Positions 33,089-41,958 of a stretch of DNA of 64,000 nucleotides are shown piece by piece. The translations under genes and the position numbers were made by a program. The stretch comes from Pseudomonadota bacterium (GTDB taxonomy: Bacteria > Desulfobacterota > Desulfarculia > Desulfarculales > Desulfarculaceae). The notes beneath the pieces are model-generated. The model did no database searches, was not told the origin of the DNA, and saw only the letters and a list, made by a program, of their open reading frames with translations. Where the stretch lies: the NCBI GenBank assembly GCA_018819925.1, contig JAHJPG010000048.1, forward strand, positions 1 through 64,000, given 5' to 3'. The number at the start of each line of letters is the position of its first letter. Position 1 is the stretch's first letter.

Positions 33089-34690
33089 TCAATCTTTTGA
33101 CGTGCGCAGCCACCAAACGCTGAACACCGTCTGCAGGGCGCTCAACCCCACGAAATACCAGGCCCACAGGGGCAAGCCGGCCAGGGTTTGCCCCACCCTG
33201 CCCCAGGCCCAGAAGTCCTGGGCCGCCACGAATATGCCCCCGAACAAGACCAGTGCCAGCCAACCCCGGCGGCTGAAGCGGGGCAGGCCAAGCCCGCCGG
33301 CCAGGGCCTGCACCGACACATACACCGCCGAAGCCACGGCCATCACTGGCACCGCAGGCAGAAACCCCCCGGTTGGAAGCAACTTGAGGTGGTAGGCCAC
33401 CACCAGCGCCTCCCCGGCCAAAATGGAGGCAATGGCCGCTGACGCCCGGGGCCGCCGGAGGTACAAGCCCAAGAACACGGTGGGGAACAGCGCCGCCAGA
33501 CCGGTGAAGGCGGTCAGGCCCAGTTGCAGAATGGTGGCGTCGGAAAGCAGGGCCACCAGGAGCCCGGCCACGGCCAGCAACACCACGAAGATGCGCCCGA
33601 CCAGGGCGCTTTGGGCCTTGCGCCCCCATAGATAGGGGAACAGGTCCCGGCTGAAGATGGAGCTCAGGGTCAAAAGCTGGGAGTCCATGGTGGACATCAA
33701 GGCGGCCAGGCCGGCGGCCAGTACCAGGGTGCCCATGAAATCGCCGGCCAAATGGGTCATCAACAGGGGCACTATGTTGTCCGCCTCCCTGGCGGCCAGG
33801 CCGGGGAAGGACAAATGCCCCAGCACCCCCAGGGCGACCGGCAGAATGAACACCACCGTGCAGATGGCCGGATAAAAGGCCATGGTGCGCCCCAGGGAAC
33901 GCTGGCTGCGGGCTGAATAAAAACGCTGAAAAAGCTGGGGGAACATGGGGTCGCAGAAGAACCATAGGGTGAGGAAGCTGAACCACACCGCCGGGGTGTA
34001 GACACCACGGGGGCCGGGCCGGCTGAACAGGGCGGGTTCGGCCTGGCGCACCCGGTCAAAGGCCTCTCCCCAGCCTCCGTAGTGGGACACCACCAGGAGC
34101 AAGGCCCCGGCCATGAGCACAAACATCAAGATGCCCTGGAACACATCGGTCCAGGCCACGGCCTTCAGCCCGCCTCGCAGCGTGTAGGCCAAGATGATGG
34201 CCGTGATGAGGCTGGCCCCGGCCCAGGGGGGCAGGCCGAAAAGCTGGCCCAGCACCTTGGCCCCGGCCAGGGGCTGCAAGGCCAAGTAGGGCACGGTGAA
34301 CACCACCATCACCAGAGCGAAAAGCCCGGCCAGGGGGCGGCTGCCATAGGCCTGCTCCACCAGCTCGGCCGGGGTGACCAGTTCATGGGTGCGGCCCCAC
34401 TGCCACACCTTCTTGCCCACCAGCCAGAAAGTCAGGGCCATGAATCCCGTGCCAAAGGCCATGATGGGGAAAAAACTCAACCCGTCGCGGTAGCCCGCCC
34501 CCGAGGCCCCGAACACGGTGAAAGCGCTGAAGTTGGTGGCCGCCATGGTCCCCACCAGCACAAAGGAGCCAAGCCCCCGGCCGGCCAGGAAATAGTCCGC
34601 CGGCCCGTCCTTGAGCCGGCTTTTGGCCAAAAAGCCCAGGGCCAACACCGCCACGAAATACGCTGTCAAAACCAATACTTTGGTCAGCAT
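33089..34690 (-). CDS. Sodium:solute symporter (SSS family)
   Basis: 533 aa from ATG 34690 (GGAG 9 nt upstream; the track adds five codons). About 13 hydrophobic segments with SSS features: ADYFLAGRGLGSF after the first helix, GTMAATNFSAFTVFGASG in TM2, ALQPLAGAKVLGQLFGLP, TDVFQGILMF, and GLAALMSTMDSQLLTLSSIFSRD in the core. Substrate cannot be predicted. It has a good promoter and an intrinsic-terminator hairpin in its short leader. Confidence 0.92.
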   Translation of the reverse strand: MLTKVLVLTAYFVAVLALGFLAKSRLKDGPADYFLAGRGLGSFVLVGTMAATNFSAFTVFGASGAGYRDGLSFFPIMAFGTGFMALTFWLVGKKVWQWGRTHELVTPAELVEQAYGSRPLAGLFALVMVVFTVPYLALQPLAGAKVLGQLFGLPPWAGASLITAIILAYTLRGGLKAVAWTDVFQGILMFVLMAGALLLVVSHYGGWGEAFDRVRQAEPALFSRPGPRGVYTPAVWFSFLTLWFFCDPMFPQLFQRFYSARSQRSLGRTMAFYPAICTVVFILPVALGVLGHLSFPGLAAREADNIVPLLMTHLAGDFMGTLVLAAGLAALMSTMDSQLLTLSSIFSRDLFPYLWGRKAQSALVGRIFVVLLAVAGLLVALLSDATILQLGLTAFTGLAALFPTVFLGLYLRRPRASAAIASILAGEALVVAYHLKLLPTGGFLPAVPVMAVASAVYVSVQALAGGLGLPRFSRRGWLALVLFGGIFVAAQDFWAWGRVGQTLAGLPLWAWYFVGLSALQTVFSVWWLRTSKD

Positions 34691-34708
34691 TCCTCGCCGC
34701 TCCACGCC

Positions 34709-34747
34709 AAAAAAAATCGGCCACCCCGGTGCAGACCGGGATGGCCG
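34709..34747 (-). terminator. Intrinsic-terminator hairpin in the leader of the SSS symporter gene
   Basis: On the minus strand a 13-bp stem (CGGCCATCCCGGT / ACCGGGGTGGCCG, one mismatch) with a CTGC loop is followed by ATTTTTTTT. It lies between the promoter at 34776-34804 and the symporter ATG at 34690, about 19 nt before the start codon. No other minus-strand gene lies upstream, so it is probably a transcription attenuator of the symporter. Confidence 0.75.
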
Positions 34748-34775
34748 AAGCCTAGAAACATAATCTGCGGCTCCC

Positions 34776-34804
34776 TATATAGCCGCTGGCGTCGGCCTTG
34801 GCAA
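34776..34804 (-). promoter_or_regulatory. Sigma-70 promoter for the SSS symporter
   Basis: Minus strand TTGCCA, 17-bp spacer, TATATA. The predicted transcript starts near 34769 and has a leader of about 80 nt containing the hairpin. Confidence 0.6.
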
Positions 34805-34843
34805 GCCTTTATTGCCGGCGGTGCTTCTTAGCCTGCAATATTG

Positions 34844-34872
34844 TTGACGCCTTGGGGACCCTATGGTAAAAA
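34844..34872 (+). promoter_or_regulatory. Sigma-70 promoter for tRNA-Asn
   Basis: TTGACG, 17-bp spacer, TAAAAA, ending 13 bp before the tRNA 5' end. Confidence 0.7.
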
Positions 34873-34885
34873 TCGCTCAACGTTT

Positions 34886-34961
34886 TCCCCGGTAGCTCAG
34901 TTGGCAGAGCAGGTGGCTGTTAACCACCGGGCCGTTGGTTCGAGTCCGACCCGGGGAGCCA
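34886..34961 (+). tRNA. tRNA-Asn (anticodon GTT)
   Basis: A 76-nt cloverleaf with perfect acceptor pairing (TCCCCGG with CCGGGGA), D-arm GCTC...GAGC, anticodon stem GGTGG/CCACC around loop CTGTTAA with anticodon GTT, T-arm with TTCGAGT, and encoded CCA. It has its own promoter and terminator. It is next to a decayed transposase and the glycan island, a common integration setting. Confidence 0.97.
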
Positions 34962-34970
34962 GTAAGTACA

Positions 34971-35002
34971 AGGGGCTAGGCCGCAAGGTCTAGCCCCTTT
35001 TT
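34971..35002 (+). terminator. Rho-independent terminator of tRNA-Asn
   Basis: AGGGGCTAG-G-CC / GG-T-CTAGCCCCT stem with GCAA loop followed by TTTTTATT, 10 nt after the tRNA. Confidence 0.92.
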
Positions 35003-35069
35003 ATTGCCGGGGAGGCGCATGAGAAGCACGGCGCGACCCCTCCCCTCGGATTCGATTGATGTCATTATG

Positions 35070-35395
35070 CCCTCATGAACAGCGCAAACCAATTTGGCAA
35101 CAAATACGAATCGTTCGAGTGGATGTTGGCCTCCACCGGGGTGCTGCCGAATCGCGTCTTGCGGCCGGTCTCGATGCCCTCTCGCTTGGCCCCGCCCGTC
35201 AGCACCCGGTTGATGGCCTCTCCATGCCCGGCGTGCCGGTTTCGGGGTTTCTGCCACCACAAGGTCTTGCCATGCCTTTTCCGCTATGCCAGGATGAGCG
35301 TCAATGATCGCGGCCACGACCGCAAGCTCCCGCCAGACAGGGATGGTCGGGCCAGGGTCCGTACAACTTGGGCTGGATTTGCGGCTCCGGCGCAT
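35070..35395 (-). pseudogene. Decayed DDE transposase fragment
   Basis: Two minus-strand frames carry pieces that look like one transposase of the ISNCY/IS1182-like type. The first frame has RELAVVAAIIDAHPGIAEKAWQDL, an N-terminal helix. The second has INRVLTGGAKREGIETGRK and TRFGSTPVEANIHSNDSYLL, corresponding to the conserved segment before and around the first catalytic Asp (usual R-x-D-x-T-x-V-E-x-N-I-H). The Asp itself is Gly here, a frameshift separates the halves and the middle and C-terminal parts are missing. Clearly non-functional. The rest of the 35.0-35.6 kb gap (35400-35626) is AT-richer and holds no gene I can support; it should contain the glycan-island promoter. Confidence 0.65.
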
Positions 35396-35626
35396 TGCAG
35401 GTATGCCTTTTAACGTATTATCGGTAAGTTATGCCAAAACCACCTTAACACGAAAACGCCAAAAACCGCAGACCGTTTTGCGCCTGTTTTTAATCAGTTT
35501 GAATTGGATGGAGATTATATGACGGGAACTGGTTATAAATGGGGACGCTGGGCCTTGGGTTTCCATATAGCAAAATCAATGTAAGCCGAAATCTGAATAG
35601 CCTCAAAGGGTTTTCAAAGGTATTGT

Positions 35627-36493
35627 ATGGCTCCCACAACCAAAAGTTACGTCAGCCCTGCAAAAGTTTGTGTGGGCATGCCCGTGTACAACGGGGCCAA
35701 GACTCTGGGCTCTGTCCTGGAAAATATAACCAGCCAATCCTTTAGAAATATCGAAATTATCATCTCGGACAACGGCTCCACGGACCACACGCCAAGCATC
35801 TGTAAAGATTTCGCCGCCCGGGATAACCGCATCCAATATTTAAGACAGGCGCGCACCATTTCGCCCACCGCCAATTTCAACTTTGTGTTGCAAAAAGCAA
35901 GGACACCGTTTTTCATGTGGGCTGCCCACGACGATACCCGCGACCTTGAATTCATAGAGAAATTGTTTAATGCTCTTGAGGCCAATCCAAAGGCCATATT
36001 GGCCTTTGGCGACATCATTGAATATTTGGACGGCACGGGAAAGCCACTGCCCTTGAATTTCCTCAATGCCAACCGCACCCCAGTTCAACGTCTGTATTGG
36101 GCGGCCACCTCCCAACTTCACCACTTATATGGTTTGTGGCGCACCCAAGCCCTTCGACAAATCACCTGGCGCCATGTAAATTGGTGGCATGACACCCCCC
36201 TAATGATGGCGGCGGCGATTTCGGGGGACTTTTTGTACGTCCCGGGGGTGGAGTTTCACTACCTGTACAATAAACGCCCATTCTTCGATTGGGACAGAAA
36301 ACCCGGCATTGCCGGCTTGTTCGATTCCATGTTGCGAGCCACTAAAAGGGGCTTGGATTTGTGCTCCTTGGTGTGGCTTTCCGCCACGACCGTAAGCCGA
36401 GTCGCGGGCATGAGAATGGGAATTTATGCGGGGCTATTCACAATTATCAAGGTGATATCCCAAACGAAAACTTTTGTGGCAAATCGAATCTAA
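35627..36493 (+). CDS. Glycosyltransferase family 2
   Basis: A 288-aa GT-A enzyme: VCVGMPVYNGAKTLGSVLENI, then IIISDNGSTDHT (nucleotide binding), and AAHDD as the metal-binding DxD equivalent around residue 105. A C-terminal hydrophobic stretch (about 255-275) may attach it to the membrane. The ATG follows AAAGG. First gene of the plus-strand glycan block and lower in GC than the flanking housekeeping genes. Confidence 0.9.
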   Translation: MAPTTKSYVSPAKVCVGMPVYNGAKTLGSVLENITSQSFRNIEIIISDNGSTDHTPSICKDFAARDNRIQYLRQARTISPTANFNFVLQKARTPFFMWAAHDDTRDLEFIEKLFNALEANPKAILAFGDIIEYLDGTGKPLPLNFLNANRTPVQRLYWAATSQLHHLYGLWRTQALRQITWRHVNWWHDTPLMMAAAISGDFLYVPGVEFHYLYNKRPFFDWDRKPGIAGLFDSMLRATKRGLDLCSLVWLSATTVSRVAGMRMGIYAGLFTIIKVISQTKTFVANRI

Positions 36494-36560
36494 GGACGTT
36501 GCCTTCGGTTCATTGCCAGTTGTTGACTTGTGTTCGCCGAGAAAAACAAGGAAAAGGCTA

Positions 36561-37328
36561 ATGAAGGCTGTAATTTTGGCCGGTGGATTTGGCACAAGGC
36601 TTTCAGAAGAAACCGAGATACGCCCCAAGCCGATGGTGGAGATAGGCGGCAAGCCGATACTCTGGCACATTATGAAAATATACTCCCACTACGGAGTCAA
36701 TGATTTTATCATTTGCCTGGGCTACAAAGGCTATATCATCAAGGAATTTTTTGTTAACTATTACTGCCACACCAGCGACATCACCGTGAACACCCAGACT
36801 GGCGAAATCGAAGTTCTCCGTCCCGGACAGGATTTCTGGCGAGTGTCCTTAATTGAAACTGGCCTAAACACCATGACCGGCGGCCGCCTGAAACGGGTAC
36901 GCGAATTTGTCGGTGATGAAGACTTTCATATGACCTATGGCGACGGGGTCGGCTCCATAAACCTCGATGAGTTGTTGGCCTTCCACCGCCAAAATGGTCG
37001 TCTGGCCACGGTCACCGCTGTCCACCCCCCTGGCCGTTTCGGAGCCCTTGAAATCGAGCAGGGCCAGGTAAAGCATTTTTCCGAAAAGCCCCGCGGCGAC
37101 GGGGCCTTTATCAACGCCGGATTCTTTGTGCTTTCACCACGGGTCATGGATTACATTGACGGCGATTCCACGGTGTGGGAACGGGAGCCCATGGAGGCCC
37201 TAACCCGCGACGGTCAACTGTCGGCCTTTCACCATGAAGGCTTTTGGCAGCCAATGGACACTTTGCGCGACCGGAACCAATTGGAGAACCTATGGAACTC
37301 GGGAAAGGCGCAATGGAAGCGATGGTAA
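36561..37328 (+). CDS. rfbF: Glucose-1-phosphate cytidylyltransferase
   Basis: 255 aa from ATG 36561 (the track ORF extends 87 nt upstream without support). The signature N-terminus MKAVILAGGFGTRLSEET and PKPMVEIGGKPILWHIMK is specific to RfbF-type enzymes making CDP-glucose from glucose-1-phosphate and CTP; MTYGDGVG contains the metal-binding Asp. It overlaps the start of rfbG, the next enzyme in the pathway. Confidence 0.96.
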   Translation: MKAVILAGGFGTRLSEETEIRPKPMVEIGGKPILWHIMKIYSHYGVNDFIICLGYKGYIIKEFFVNYYCHTSDITVNTQTGEIEVLRPGQDFWRVSLIETGLNTMTGGRLKRVREFVGDEDFHMTYGDGVGSINLDELLAFHRQNGRLATVTAVHPPGRFGALEIEQGQVKHFSEKPRGDGAFINAGFFVLSPRVMDYIDGDSTVWEREPMEALTRDGQLSAFHHEGFWQPMDTLRDRNQLENLWNSGKAQWKRW

Positions 37329-38398
37329 ATCCATCGCCCGGATTCTGGAAGGGGAAACGCGTCCTGGTCACGGGCCATACCGGATTCAAGGGGAGTTGGC
37401 TGGTTCTCTGGCTCTCCCACCTGGGCGCCAGGGTTAGCGGCCTGGCCCTTGATCCGCCATCCGAGCCCAGCCTCTTTGACCTGGCCTGTGGACAAAGCCT
37501 TGAGCACCACGGCATAACCGACATCCGCTATCTGGAGCCGGTGATCGACGCCGTGGCCGAAGCGAAGCCCAAAATCGTGATCCACATGGCCGCGCAAGCC
37601 TTGGTGCGCCCATCCTACCAAGACCCGGTGGCCACCTTTGCCACCAACGTCATGGGCACCGTCCACATGTTTGAGGCGGTGCGCCGGGCCAAGGGCGTGG
37701 AGGCGATGGTCAACGTAACCAGTGACAAGTGCTATGACAACCGCGAATGGTTCTGGGCATATCGTGAGGACGAGCCCATGGGGGGTCACGACCCCTACAG
37801 CTGCTCCAAGGGCTGCGCGGAGTTGATTACCTCGGCCTATCGCAGATCATTCTTTGCGCCTGACAAAAACGCTCCGGCCCTGGCTTCCGCCCGGGCCGGC
37901 AATGTCATCGGCGGCGGCGATTGGGCCCAGGACCGCCTGGTGCCCGATTGCATCAGGTCCTTTTCAGCCGGCCAACCGGTTGAGGTGCGAAGCCCGAGCG
38001 CCACCCGGCCATGGCAGCATGTGTTGGAGCCGCTTTCCGGGTATCTGATTTTGGCGGAACGATTGTGCGGTGGCGGGGATTACGCCCAGGCCTGGAACTT
38101 CGGCCCGGGCGAGGAGGACGCCAAGCCGGTTTCCCATGTGGTGGAACGCCTAAGCGCCATCTGGGGCGGCGGCGCCAGTTGGCACACCAGCAGCGCTCCC
38201 CAGCCCCACGAATCCACCTACCTCAAAGTCGACCCATCCAAAGCGCGCGCCCGTCTGGGTTGGACCGCCCGGCTGAATGTGGACCTGGCCCTTGCCTGGA
38301 CCGCGGAATGGTATAAGCGCCAGTTGGCCGGAGAAGACGCCCGGGAGTTATGCCTGGAACAAATCCGGCAATACGAAGCCATGGGAAGCACCTCATGA
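37313..38398 (+). CDS. rfbG: CDP-glucose 4,6-dehydratase
   Basis: About 361 aa. Several in-frame ATGs exist; I chose 37313, which has AAAGG 4 nt upstream and overlaps the rfbF end by 16 nt, while the track start at 37244 lies deep inside rfbF. Motifs: FWKGKRVLVTGHTGFKGSWL (NAD-binding, RfbG-specific wording), HMAAQALVRPSY, NVTSDKCYDN and the catalytic YSCSK. It produces CDP-4-keto-6-deoxyglucose, the branch point for dideoxy or C-methyl sugars. No rfbH dehydratase follows, so the route is not 3,6-dideoxyhexose. Confidence 0.95.
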   Translation: MEAMVNPSPGFWKGKRVLVTGHTGFKGSWLVLWLSHLGARVSGLALDPPSEPSLFDLACGQSLEHHGITDIRYLEPVIDAVAEAKPKIVIHMAAQALVRPSYQDPVATFATNVMGTVHMFEAVRRAKGVEAMVNVTSDKCYDNREWFWAYREDEPMGGHDPYSCSKGCAELITSAYRRSFFAPDKNAPALASARAGNVIGGGDWAQDRLVPDCIRSFSAGQPVEVRSPSATRPWQHVLEPLSGYLILAERLCGGGDYAQAWNFGPGEEDAKPVSHVVERLSAIWGGGASWHTSSAPQPHESTYLKVDPSKARARLGWTARLNVDLALAWTAEWYKRQLAGEDARELCLEQIRQYEAMGSTS

Positions 38399-39630
38399 AA
38401 CAGACGCATTGCAGGGCTTGCGGCGCGGCGCTATCGCGCACTTTTGTGGACCTGGGCCTGTCTCCGTTGGCCAATTCCTTTGTGCCCGTTTCCAGGGCGG
38501 ATGAGCCGGAGATTTTTTATCCCCTGCATGTATTCGTCTGCGAGTCATGCTTTTTGGTGCAGTTGGAAGCCCAGGAAGCGCCGGAGAACATCTTCTCTGA
38601 CGAATACGCCTACTTTTCCTCCTACTCTTCCAGTTGGTTGGAGCACGCGGATCGCTACACCCAGGCCATGATCGCCCGCTTCGGCCTGGGCCCCGGCTCC
38701 CATGTAGCGGAGGTGGCGAGCAACGACGGCTATCTCTTGCAGTGGTTCCTGCAGCGCGGCATCCCGGTGACCGGCATAGAGCCAGCCGCCAACTGCGCCA
38801 GCGTAGCCATAGGAAAGGGCATAGAAACCGAGTGCGTGTTTTTCGGCGCCACCACCGCCAACGACATTGCCCAGAGACGGGGCCGTGCCGACCTGGTGGC
38901 GGCCAACAACGTTTTGGCCCATGTACCGGACCTGAAAGATTTTCTGGGCGGTTTTCGGGAAATTCTCAAACCCCAGGGGGTGGCCACCTTCGAGTTCCCT
39001 CATCTGAAGAACTTGATTGCCTTCAATCAGTTCGACACCATCTACCATGAGCATTTCTCCTACCTGGCCCTGCGCCCATTGCAAAGGGTGCTCGAGGAGC
39101 AAGGGCTCAGGATCTTCGATGTCGAGGAGCTTTCCACCCACGGCGGATCGCTGCGGGTCTTTGTTTGCCACCAAAAGGCCGGCTACCAGCAAGAACCGTC
39201 GGTTGAGTTGGTCCTGCGCGGCGAAGAGGCCGCCGGGCTTACCGATTTCGCCTGCTATGACTCCTATGCCCAGCGGGTCGTGGCGGTAAAGGACGCTCTG
39301 TTGGACTTCCTTATCGCGGCCCGCCGGGAGGGCAAGAGCGTTTGCGGCTATGGCGCGCCGGCGAAGGGCAACACCCTGCTCAACTACTGCGGAGTCGGGC
39401 CGGAATACATACCCTTCACAGTTGACCGCAACCCCGGCAAACAGAACACCCTTCTGCCAGGCACGCGCATTCCGGTCCTGGCGGTGGAAGAGATCGCCAG
39501 GCGAAAACCGGACTATATCCTCATCCTGCCGTGGAACCTTCGCGATGAGATAACCAGTCAAATGTCGTTCATACGTGAATGGGGCGGGCGTTTTGTCACC
39601 GCCGTCCCCACCATAGAAGTGTCTCCATGA
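38395..39630 (+). CDS. Sugar C-methyltransferase (TylCIII/NovU-like)
   Basis: 411 aa from ATG 38395, overlapping the rfbG stop (ATGA). An N-terminal zinc-binding domain has CRACG and CESC, followed by a class I SAM methyltransferase with HVAEVASNDGYLL as motif I and NNVLAHVPDL, and a C-terminal domain with GYGAPAKGNTLLNYC. This three-part layout is that of sugar 3-C-methyltransferases acting on 4-keto-6-deoxy nucleotide sugars. Position right after rfbG indicates the substrate is the CDP-4-keto sugar (inference). Confidence 0.9.
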   Translation: MKQTHCRACGAALSRTFVDLGLSPLANSFVPVSRADEPEIFYPLHVFVCESCFLVQLEAQEAPENIFSDEYAYFSSYSSSWLEHADRYTQAMIARFGLGPGSHVAEVASNDGYLLQWFLQRGIPVTGIEPAANCASVAIGKGIETECVFFGATTANDIAQRRGRADLVAANNVLAHVPDLKDFLGGFREILKPQGVATFEFPHLKNLIAFNQFDTIYHEHFSYLALRPLQRVLEEQGLRIFDVEELSTHGGSLRVFVCHQKAGYQQEPSVELVLRGEEAAGLTDFACYDSYAQRVVAVKDALLDFLIAARREGKSVCGYGAPAKGNTLLNYCGVGPEYIPFTVDRNPGKQNTLLPGTRIPVLAVEEIARRKPDYILILPWNLRDEITSQMSFIREWGGRFVTAVPTIEVSP

Positions 39631-40157
39631 AGTTCCAGCCTCTTTCCTTGCCTGGCGCGATTTTGGTGGAGATCGCGCCCCTGTCCGATGAGCGCGGCTT
39701 TTTCGCCCGCTCCTTTTGCGAGGAGGAATTCGCCGCCGCCGGGCTGCCCACCCGGTTCCCGCAGATGAACCTATCCAGCAACACGCGCAAGGGGACGGTG
39801 CGCGGCATGCATTTTCAAGCGCCCCCCCATGAAGAGCCGAAATTGGTTCGTTGCATTCGGGGGGCCATACATGACGTGATTATCGACTTGCGGCGGCAAT
39901 CGCCCGCCTACTGCCAAAGCCTGGGGGTGGAGCTAAACGAGGACAACCATGCCGGGCTCTATGTACCGCCAGGGTTTGCCCACGGTTTTCAGACCCTGGC
40001 CGACTCGAGCGTGGTCTTGTACATGATGGGCAATACGTATCATTCGGAATCGGCCAGGGGAGTTAGGTGGAACGATCCCGCCTTTTCCGTAACTTGGCCG
40101 CTTCCCATTTCCGTCATATCCCACCGCGATGCCACCTACCCGGACTTCAAGGTATGA
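39627..40157 (+). CDS. RmlC-like nucleotide-sugar epimerase
   Basis: 176 aa from ATG 39627, overlapping the previous stop. RmlC cupin fold: DERGFFARSF, KGTVRGMHFQ with the catalytic His, VIIDLRRQSP and YVPPGFAHGFQTL. A second, classical rfbC occurs at 52476, so this copy probably serves the CDP branch as a 3- and/or 5-epimerase. Coupled on both sides by 4-nt overlaps. Confidence 0.9.
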   Translation: MKFQPLSLPGAILVEIAPLSDERGFFARSFCEEEFAAAGLPTRFPQMNLSSNTRKGTVRGMHFQAPPHEEPKLVRCIRGAIHDVIIDLRRQSPAYCQSLGVELNEDNHAGLYVPPGFAHGFQTLADSSVVLYMMGNTYHSESARGVRWNDPAFSVTWPLPISVISHRDATYPDFKV

Positions 40158-41077
40158 ACGGAGCCCGCGCAAAAAGGATTCTGGTTACCGGAGCCACCGG
40201 CTTCATTGGCCGCCACTGCATCCCCGCCCTCATTGAAAAGGGTTTCGAGGTTCATGCCCTAAGCTCCAGGGGAGCCCAACTCCCGAACGTAGATAGCCAT
40301 GAAGCCGACCTCATGAATCCCGGTGCAACAGCCGGGCTGTTGAGCGAGTTGACCCCAACCCATTTGCTTCATCTGGCCTGGTACGCCGAACCGGGGCTTT
40401 TCTGGAACTCCCGGGAGAACCTGGCCTGGGTGGCCGCTTCCCTGAACCTGTACCGCGCTTTTGTTGAAAACGGCGGCCGGCGTATGGTGGCGGCGGGAAC
40501 CTGCGCTGAATACGACTGGAATTATTCGGTCTTGGATGAATATGAAACGCCCATCAAGCCGGCGACGCTATATGGCGTGAGCAAGGCCGCCCTGCACAGC
40601 GTCCTTACCCGCGCGGCTGACCTCGATGGTTTGGCCCTTGCGTGGGGCCGGGTGTTTTTTCTTTATGGCCCGGGTGAAAAGCCCGGCCGGTTGGTCAGCG
40701 ACGTGATCCGTGGGCTTTTGCAGGGCCGGACGGTGGAAACCACCTCCGGCCTCCAGAAGCGCGATTTCATGCACGTGGCGGATGTGGCCGGCGCTTTCGC
40801 CGCGTTGTGCGACAGCGACGCGCAAGGATCGTTCAACATCGCCAGCGGTGAGGCCAGACCGCTTCATGAATTGCTCAAAGCCATCGGTGACATCACCGGA
40901 CGCCCGGACCTGCTACGGGTGGGAGCGCGCCCCATGCCCCCGGGTGAGCCCCCATGCCTGGCTGCCGCAACAACCCGCTTAACCCAGGAAGTGGGCTTTT
41001 GTCCGCGCCATGACCTTGAGAGCGGGCTCGGGGACGCCATTCAGTGGTGGCAAACCCACGGACTGCCCGAGGGATAA
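40154..41077 (+). CDS. NAD(P)-dependent SDR sugar reductase/epimerase
   Basis: 307 aa from ATG 40154 (ATGA overlap with the epimerase stop). Rossmann motif RILVTGATGFIGRHCIPAL, catalytic region GTCAEYDW and YGVSKAAL (YxxxK), and GRVFFLYGPGEKPGRLV. Its place at the end of the cassette fits the 4-keto reductase that completes the CDP-sugar. An epimerase role remains possible. Confidence 0.88.
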   Translation: MNGARAKRILVTGATGFIGRHCIPALIEKGFEVHALSSRGAQLPNVDSHEADLMNPGATAGLLSELTPTHLLHLAWYAEPGLFWNSRENLAWVAASLNLYRAFVENGGRRMVAAGTCAEYDWNYSVLDEYETPIKPATLYGVSKAALHSVLTRAADLDGLALAWGRVFFLYGPGEKPGRLVSDVIRGLLQGRTVETTSGLQKRDFMHVADVAGAFAALCDSDAQGSFNIASGEARPLHELLKAIGDITGRPDLLRVGARPMPPGEPPCLAAATTRLTQEVGFCPRHDLESGLGDAIQWWQTHGLPEG

Positions 41078-41082
41078 TTCCA

Positions 41083-41958
41083 ATGAAAGCTGCGGTCCTA
41101 TTCTTGGCGCGGGGCGTTGACGGGGGCCTGCCGGCTCTGGATTCGTTTTTGACCTCCTATCAAAGCCATCCCGCCGGGCACGAGCACAAGCTCTATATAA
41201 TTTCCAAAGGGTGGAAGAACCCGGCCCAGTTGGACCTACTTAGACGCCGGGCCCAGGAAGCCAACGCCGAGGTTATCGGTCTGCCCGACGACGGCTATGA
41301 CTGGGGCGCCTATTTTCGCGCGGCGGAACAAGTTCAAGAAGACTGGCTGTGCTTCCTCAACACCCATAGCCGTATTGAGCGGGATGGCTGGCTGGACATT
41401 CTGGTTGGAGCGGCCAGCCGGCCAGGGGTTGGCGTGGTGGGGTGTACCGGGTCATGGGGAACCATCCTGCCCACGTGGCGCTTCATTTGGCCCATTTGCT
41501 CCGACATCTTTCGAAACAAGGGTGTTTTAAAAGGAACCTATGGTTTGATAGGCTCCTTGCTGGTGTTTCCCCCGCGCTACCTTAGGTCTGTCGGGCATTT
41601 TTCAGATTTCCCCAACCCCCATGTGCGTTCCAATGCATTCCTAACCGCCCGGCGGCTCATCCTGGCCTTTGCCAAGGCCAATGCCATACCTCAAGAGAAA
41701 AAGGATGCCTTCAGGCTGGAGAGCGGCCGGTCAAGCTTCACCCGCTTCGTGGAAAAGCAGGGCCTCCAGGCGTTGGTGGCGGGCGCTGATGGCCGCGTGT
41801 TTAGCCCAAAGCAATGGCGGGAGAGCCAAACCTTTCGCATCCCCGGGCAGGCGAACCTGATTATTTCGGACAACCAAACCAGGGGTTACGACACCGGCAG
41901 CCGGGGAGTGCGCCGCATAATGGAGCTTTCGGCCTGGGGCAAGTTTTACAGCCGCTAG
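41083..41958 (+). CDS. Glycosyltransferase-like protein, family not recognised (paralogue of the gene at 43639)
   Basis: 291 aa from ATG 41083. It opens with a Rossmann-like strand (AAVLFLARGVDGGLPALDSFL), has DDGYDWGAYFRAAE and CFLNTHSRIERDGWL (resembling the middle of GT-A enzymes, where an acidic pair binds metal), SNAFLTARR, and a conserved end QTFRIPGQANLIISDNQT. The same order of motifs occurs in the protein at 43639-44703, so they form one family. Likely a sugar transferase using one of the island's nucleotide sugars; this is inferred from context. Confidence 0.7.
   Translation: MKAAVLFLARGVDGGLPALDSFLTSYQSHPAGHEHKLYIISKGWKNPAQLDLLRRRAQEANAEVIGLPDDGYDWGAYFRAAEQVQEDWLCFLNTHSRIERDGWLDILVGAASRPGVGVVGCTGSWGTILPTWRFIWPICSDIFRNKGVLKGTYGLIGSLLVFPPRYLRSVGHFSDFPNPHVRSNAFLTARRLILAFAKANAIPQEKKDAFRLESGRSSFTRFVEKQGLQALVAGADGRVFSPKQWRESQTFRIPGQANLIISDNQTRGYDTGSRGVRRIMELSAWGKFYSR

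Noticed and set aside
34695-34765. 25-codon leader ORF (MFLGFGHPG...) ahead of the SSS symporter, ending across its start codon
   Set aside because: Its only ribosome-site-like sequence would lie upstream of the predicted transcript start, and no run of regulatory codons is present; not enough to call a leader peptide.
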